From positions 124,001 through 188,000 of the forward strand of contig NZ_JACIEH010000004.1 in the NCBI RefSeq assembly GCF_014196745.1: a DNA stretch of 64,000 bases, in the 5' to 3' direction. This document shows positions 59,526 through 64,000 of this stretch, in pieces. The notes under the pieces were generated by a model. That model was given only the letters and a program-made list of their open reading frames with translations, was not told the origin of the DNA and did no database searches. The DNA is from Sphingomonas kyeonggiensis. Lineage in GTDB: Bacteria; Pseudomonadota; Alphaproteobacteria; Sphingomonadales; Sphingomonadaceae. Every line of letters begins with the position of its first letter. Within the stretch, counting starts at the first letter, position 1. Both the position numbers and the translations under genes were made by a program.

Positions 59526-61943
59526 ATGGCCCTTGGTTCCCAGCTTCCCCCGATATTGCAGGACTGGTTCGCAAGCCGCGGCTGGGCGCCGCGCCGCCAC
59601 CAGCTCGAGATGCTCGAGGCCGGCCGCCGGGGCGAGCATGCGCTGCTGGTGGCACCGACCGGGGCGGGCAAGACGCTGGCCGGCTTCCTGCCGACGCTGG
59701 CCGAGCTGATCGAGGAACCGGCCGACGGGCTGCACACGCTCTACATCTCGCCGCTCAAGGCACTGGCGGTCGACGTGCAGCGCAACCTGCTCACGCCGAT
59801 AGACGAGATGGGCGCGCCCATCCGCGTCGAGACGCGCACCGGCGACACGCCCTGGGAGAAGAAGGTCCGCCAGCGCGCGCGCCCACCGCAGATCCTGCTG
59901 ACCACGCCGGAGTCGCTCAGCCTGTTGCTGTCCTACGAAGACAGTCTGAGGATGTTCGCGGGGCTGAGGACAGTAGTGATCGACGAGGTCCACGCCTTCG
60001 CCACCGGCAAGCGTGGCGACCTGCTCGCCCTGGCCATGGCCCGGCTCCAGCGCCTCGCGCCGAACCTGCGCCGCGTCGCACTCTCGGCAACGGTGGCGGA
60101 ACCCGATGGCTATCGCGCCTGGCTCGCCCCGCATGGCGACATCGACGCGGTGACGCTGGTGCAGGGCGAGAAGGGCGCCGAGCCCAATGTCGCGATCCTG
60201 CTCCCCGAGGACCGCGTGCCTTGGGCCGGCCATTCCGGCGTCTATGCGATCCCGCAGGTCATGGCCGAGATCGAGACGCACAAGACGACGATCGTCTTCT
60301 GCAACACCCGCGGCCTGGCCGAGCTGGTCTTCCAGCAGCTGTGGAAGGTCAACGAGCTCAAGCTACCGATCGGCGTGCATCATGGCAGCCTGAGCCTGGA
60401 GGCGCGCCAGCGGGCCGAGCAGGCGATGGCCGACGGGCAGCTGCGCGCGCTGGTCGCTACCGCCAGTCTCGACCTCGGCGTCGATTGGGGCGATGTCGAC
60501 TGCGTGATCCAGATGGGCGCGCCCAAGGGATCCTCGCGCCTCCTCCAGCGCATCGGCCGCGCGAACCACCGGCTCGACGAGCCCAGCGAGGCCGTGCTCG
60601 TCCCCGGCAACCGCTTCGAATATCTCGAGGCCCGCGCAGCACTGGATGCCGTCGAGCATGGCGAGCTCGACCCCGACGTCTTTCGCCCCGGCGCGCTCGA
60701 TGTGCTGGCCCAGCACGTCATGGCCTGCGCCTGCGCCGCGCCCTTCGATCGCGACCAGTTGCTGCACGAGATCCGCGCAGCATTGCCCTATTCGGCACTC
60801 CCCGACGAGACGTTCGACCGGGTGCTGGGGTTCATCGCAGATGGCGGCTATGCCCTGCGCGCCTATGACAAGTTCAAGCGGCTGACCAAGGGCAAGGACG
60901 GGCTGTGGCGGGTGACCACGCCGGCCTTTGTTGCGCAGCATCGACTGAACGCCGGCATCATCGTCGAATCACCGATGATGGAAGTGCGCTTCAAGAATGG
61001 CCGGCGGCTCGGCAAGGTCGAGGAGGCCTTCGGCACCCAGCTCTCGCCGGGCGACGCGTTCGTCTTCGCTGGCATGGCGGTGGAGGTCGAGCGAGTCGAG
61101 CTGACCGACCTGATCGTCCGCGCCACCGCCAAGCCGGCGCGCTATGTCTCGTACATGGGCGCGCGGCTGGCGATCACCGCGACTTTGGCCGAGCGGGTCC
61201 GCCATTTCCTTCATGACCGCAGCCAGTGGCGCCGCTTTCCCGACGACGTCCGCGAATGGCTCGAGGTCCAGGAACGCCGCTCGGCCATCCCCGCCCCTGG
61301 CCAGTTGCTCGTCGAGACCTTCCCGCACGAAGGGAAGCACCACATGGTCGCCTACAGCTTCGAGGGCTGGAACGCACACCAGTCGCTCGGCATGCTGATC
61401 ACGCGGCGGATGGAGGCACTGGGGCTCAAGCCGCTCGGCTTCGTCGCCAACGACTATGCGCTCGCCGTCTATGGGCTGGAGAAGATCGAGGATCCCGCCG
61501 CGCTCTTCTCGCCCGACATCCTCGAGCATGAGTTCGTCGAGTGGGTGCAGGGCTCGGCGCTGCTCAAGCGGGCCTTTCGCGAAGTGGCGATCATCGGAGG
61601 GCTGGTCGAGCGACAGCATCCGGGCAAGAAGAAGACCGGGCGCCAGATCACCTTCTCGACCGACCTGATCTACGACGTGCTGCGCAAATACGAGCCCGAC
61701 CATCTGCTGCTGCGCGCCGCCTGGGCCGATGCCCGGGCGCGGATGACCGATGTCGGTCGCCTCGGCCATCTGCTCGACACCGCCGCCGACACGATGCTGC
61801 ACATCGACCTGCCCCGCGTCTCCCCAATGGCCGTGCCCGTCCTCATCATGATCGGCCGCGAGAATGTCGCCCAGGGCATGACCGAGGACGCGCTGCTGAT
61901 GGAAGCGGAGGACATCGCCGCCGAAGCGATGCGGCTGGACTAG
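59526..61943 (+). CDS. ligase-associated DNA damage response DEXH-box helicase (Lhr-like)
   Basis: The 805-residue helicase has Walker A VAPTGAGKTL, motif Ia YISPLKALAVDVQRNL, DEVH box VVIDEVHAF, motif III LSATVAEPDGYRAWL, motif V ATASLDLGVDWGDVD and motif VI LLQRIGRANHR, then an Lhr-type winged-helix/beta-barrel C-terminal part. It unwinds or remodels DNA for the partner exonuclease and ligase. An upstream ATG (59517) would add three residues. The PdeM gene that usually follows is absent. Confidence 0.93.
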   Translation: MALGSQLPPILQDWFASRGWAPRRHQLEMLEAGRRGEHALLVAPTGAGKTLAGFLPTLAELIEEPADGLHTLYISPLKALAVDVQRNLLTPIDEMGAPIRVETRTGDTPWEKKVRQRARPPQILLTTPESLSLLLSYEDSLRMFAGLRTVVIDEVHAFATGKRGDLLALAMARLQRLAPNLRRVALSATVAEPDGYRAWLAPHGDIDAVTLVQGEKGAEPNVAILLPEDRVPWAGHSGVYAIPQVMAEIETHKTTIVFCNTRGLAELVFQQLWKVNELKLPIGVHHGSLSLEARQRAEQAMADGQLRALVATASLDLGVDWGDVDCVIQMGAPKGSSRLLQRIGRANHRLDEPSEAVLVPGNRFEYLEARAALDAVEHGELDPDVFRPGALDVLAQHVMACACAAPFDRDQLLHEIRAALPYSALPDETFDRVLGFIADGGYALRAYDKFKRLTKGKDGLWRVTTPAFVAQHRLNAGIIVESPMMEVRFKNGRRLGKVEEAFGTQLSPGDAFVFAGMAVEVERVELTDLIVRATAKPARYVSYMGARLAITATLAERVRHFLHDRSQWRRFPDDVREWLEVQERRSAIPAPGQLLVETFPHEGKHHMVAYSFEGWNAHQSLGMLITRRMEALGLKPLGFVANDYALAVYGLEKIEDPAALFSPDILEHEFVEWVQGSALLKRAFREVAIIGGLVERQHPGKKKTGRQITFSTDLIYDVLRKYEPDHLLLRAAWADARARMTDVGRLGHLLDTAADTMLHIDLPRVSPMAVPVLIMIGRENVAQGMTEDALLMEAEDIAAEAMRLD

Positions 61944-62005
61944 GCTGCGACGGAAACATTCCAGACAGATTGCTGCGCAGCATGCGAAGGTGTATCTTCA
62001 CAAGC

Positions 62006-63046
62006 ATGAAAAGGCTCGCAGTGCTTCTCCTGCTCCCGCTGGCCGCCACCGCCGGAGCGCGTGACCTAACCCAGAACCCGACCGAGCACGCCCCGCCGCC
62101 GACGGTGCGGGTTCAGGATCCCGATCTGACCTTGCCCACGCCCGAAGATGTCGAGGCGACGCTGCTGGCGCTGGGCGAGATCGACAAGCGCCTCACCGTC
62201 CCCGTCGCGGTGGGCAATAGCGGCCCCTATAATTTCATCATCGACACCGGTGCCGAGCGTACCGTCATTGCGCGCGAGCTCGCCGGATCGCTGCGGCTCG
62301 GCGCGGCGTCGCCGGTGATCATCACTTCGATGACGGGGCGCGACACGGTCGGCACGGTGATCGTGCCCGGACTGAGCATCAAGTCGATCGGCGAGCAGCA
62401 CACCATCGTCGCCCCGGCGCTGGAGGCCCGCAATCTCGGTGCGCTCGGCCTGCTCGGCATCGACACGCTGCGTAACCATCAGGTGACCATCGACTTCGAG
62501 AAGGGCACCATGGCTGTGCGCCCCAGCGTGAAGCGCAAGGCGGTCTCCCGGCGCGATCCCGACGAGATCATCGTCACCGCCAAGAATGTGTTCGGCCAGC
62601 TGATCGTGACCGACGCCTATTATGGCTCGACGCGCATCCAGGTGGTGCTGGACACCGGTAGCCAGGTGACGATGGGCAACAGCGCCTTGCGCAAGCGGGT
62701 CGGCCGCAATGCCCTCAAGGCCCAGCGGATCCAGCTCACCAGCGTGACCGGCGCGCAGACCAGCGCCGACTACACCAAGGTGCCCGACATCCTGATCGGC
62801 AAGGTCCGCTTCGGCGAGATGCCCGTCGCCTTTGCCGATGTGACTCCGTTCGAGCGCTTCGGGCTGACCAAGCGGCCGGCATTGCTGCTCGGCATGGACG
62901 CACTTCGCGCCTTTCGGCGAGTCGATATCGACTTCCCGAACCGCCAGGTCCGCTTCCTGATGCCCGAGGGTGCGGTCTCTAGGCGGAGCTACACCGGATC
63001 GCGGATTCCGGGTGCCGAGACCGGAGGGTCGGTGCACAGCTACTGA
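62006..63046 (+). CDS. secreted retropepsin-like protein with two aspartic-protease half-sites
   Basis: The 346-residue precursor has a signal peptide ending TAGA. Two homologous domains follow. The first has FIIDTGAERTVI (Asp80) and the flap/gly motif LGLLGIDTLR. The second has VVLDTGSQVTM (Asp216) and ALLLGMDALRAF. Each DTG could supply one of the two catalytic aspartates, so the chain may fold into a single pepsin-like enzyme. Single-domain retropepsin-like proteins are known in proteobacteria. Confidence 0.8.
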   Translation: MKRLAVLLLLPLAATAGARDLTQNPTEHAPPPTVRVQDPDLTLPTPEDVEATLLALGEIDKRLTVPVAVGNSGPYNFIIDTGAERTVIARELAGSLRLGAASPVIITSMTGRDTVGTVIVPGLSIKSIGEQHTIVAPALEARNLGALGLLGIDTLRNHQVTIDFEKGTMAVRPSVKRKAVSRRDPDEIIVTAKNVFGQLIVTDAYYGSTRIQVVLDTGSQVTMGNSALRKRVGRNALKAQRIQLTSVTGAQTSADYTKVPDILIGKVRFGEMPVAFADVTPFERFGLTKRPALLLGMDALRAFRRVDIDFPNRQVRFLMPEGAVSRRSYTGSRIPGAETGGSVHSY

Positions 63047-63119
63047 TGTGATGCCGAGCCCGCGGAACGCAATGCCGGGCCATTGACTTTACCTGCCCGG
63101 GCGCGTTGACACCGGGGGC

Positions 63120-64000
63120 ATGACCAGCCTTTCGCGCGCCGCCCTCGCCTCGCTTCCCGCTGCCGTCACCCGGCCCGGGCACGACCCCGCCGCCATCCGC
63201 ACCGGCGTGGTCCATTTCGGCCCCGGGGCCTTCCACCGCGCGCACCAGACCGCCTATTTCGACCGAGTGCTGGACGGCGATCCGCGCTGGGGCATCGCCG
63301 CGGTCTCGTTGCGCAGCGCCGGCACGGTCGATGCGCTGAAGGCGCAGGACGGGCTCTACACGCTGGCGATCATCGACCGCGAGCCGGCCACCCGGATCAT
63401 CGCCGCCCATTCCGACGCGATCGGCCCGGGCGAAGGCACCAGGCTGCGCACCCTGCTCGCCGATCCCACGGTCAAGCTCGCCACCAGCACGGTGACCGAG
63501 AAGGGCTATTGCCTCGCCGCCGATGGCAGCCTGGACTTCAATCATCCCGACATCGTCCATGACCGTGCCCGGCCGGGCGAGCCGGCAAGCGTGATCGGCT
63601 GGATCGTCTCGGGCCTGGCCGATCGCCGTGCCGCCCGTGCCGCGCCCTTTGCGATGCTGTGCTGCGACAACATGACCGGCAATGGCGGCAAGCTCCGCGC
63701 CGCCTGTGTCGCGCTGGCCCGCGAATGGGACGCCGGGCTGGCCGACTGGATCGCCGGCGAAGTCGCCTTCCCCGATTCGATGGTCGATTCGATCACGCCG
63801 GCGAGCGACCCCGCCTTCCTCGCCAAGATGGCCGGGGAGCTGGGCGTCGAGGATCAGGCGGCGGTGCAGCGCGAGCGCTTCACCCAGTGGGTGCTCCAGC
63901 GGTTCGACCTGGCCGACGGTCCCGATCTCGCCGGCGCGGGCGTGACGCTGACCAACGACGTACAGGGCTATGAGCAGGCCAAGCTGCGCATCCTCAACGG
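63120..64000 (+). CDS. mannitol dehydrogenase family protein, 5' part
   Basis: The frame opens at ATG 63120 and runs to the window edge (293 residues seen, about 60 percent of the usual near-490). It has the long-chain mannitol dehydrogenase blocks VVHFGPGAFHRAHQTAYFD (NAD-binding), STVTEKGYCL, MLCCDNMTGNGG and FPDSMVDSITPA, which carry the substrate-site region of the mannitol/fructuronate/altronate group. Substrate cannot be chosen without the C-terminal part. No transport or sugar-acid genes are nearby within the window. Confidence 0.9.
   Translation, partial: MTSLSRAALASLPAAVTRPGHDPAAIRTGVVHFGPGAFHRAHQTAYFDRVLDGDPRWGIAAVSLRSAGTVDALKAQDGLYTLAIIDREPATRIIAAHSDAIGPGEGTRLRTLLADPTVKLATSTVTEKGYCLAADGSLDFNHPDIVHDRARPGEPASVIGWIVSGLADRRAARAAPFAMLCCDNMTGNGGKLRAACVALAREWDAGLADWIAGEVAFPDSMVDSITPASDPAFLAKMAGELGVEDQAAVQRERFTQWVLQRFDLADGPDLAGAGVTLTNDVQGYEQAKLRILN

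Overview
The window reads as a high-GC alphaproteobacterial chromosome segment, most likely from a sphingomonad (Sphingomonas or a close relative). This placement is inference from gene content, since no rRNA is present: an RNase E with a large S1-domain insertion, DivK next to DUF3572, a BamF-type DUF3035 lipoprotein, release factor 2 with an SPY tripeptide and no frameshift, a TorF-family porin, and chromosome-wide Sphingomonas-style inverted repeats. I found no tRNA, rRNA, CRISPR array, insertion sequence, prophage or integrase.

Layout. 0-5.5 kb: small envelope and housekeeping genes (EVE protein, thioesterase, MliC-like lipoprotein, lone ExbD behind a Zur-like palindrome, YdeI-like protein, very acidic protein, Bcr/CflA-type MFS pump). 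5.5-10.2 kb: 2OG-Fe(II) dioxygenase, homoserine dehydrogenase, small secreted proteins, class II fructose bisphosphatase. 10.4-14.3 kb: the most unusual locus, a three-gene minus-strand operon. It encodes a 760-residue protein with a VioB-like ferritin-like domain and a Cys-Gly-rich tail, a DUF692 multinuclear iron oxidase (MNIO) and its DUF2063 partner. This looks like a peptide/protein-modifying system of the bufferin/methanobactin class, but with a very large cytosolic substrate. 14.4-22 kb: CPBP protease, secreted CocE/NonD hydrolase, heme-binding beta-barrel protein with an ABC-2 exporter, DsbA-like oxidoreductase with an M48 chaperone-protease. 22-30.4 kb: RNase E, cell-wall amidase, PBP1A, RF2.

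30.4-39.8 kb: methyltransferase-like lipoprotein, minimal RadC, the folate pair thyA/folA with an RMF-like small protein between them, membrane dipeptidase, then ribF, ileS, lspA and bamF. 39.8-44.7 kb: TorF porin, RidA, HAD hydrolase, DUF3572/divK, rpmG, GDT1-like protein, Dps. 44.7-50.6 kb: metallophosphoesterase, ATP-dependent DNA ligase, amidohydrolase, EamA transporter, RraB and a small gene broken by an amber codon. 50.7-58.3 kb: double cold-shock protein, TerC, RNase D, the lptC-lptA-lptB-rpoN cluster, endonuclease/phosphatase-fold protein. 58.3-64 kb: ligase-associated exonuclease and DEXH helicase (divergent, about 11 kb from the ligase), a two-domain retropepsin-like protease and the start of a mannitol dehydrogenase family gene.

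How the genes work together. The Lpt genes build the LPS bridge and share a cluster with sigma-54. PBP1A, the amidase and the M48 protease maintain the envelope. RNase E and RraB form an enzyme/regulator pair 25 kb apart. Ligase, exonuclease and helicase form a split DNA-damage module. Non-coding structure includes several bidirectional terminators, REP-like inverted repeats next to prfB and rpoN, and two diverged copies of an intergenic element of about 180-190 bp (10.2 and 58.3 kb), each lying between converging genes.
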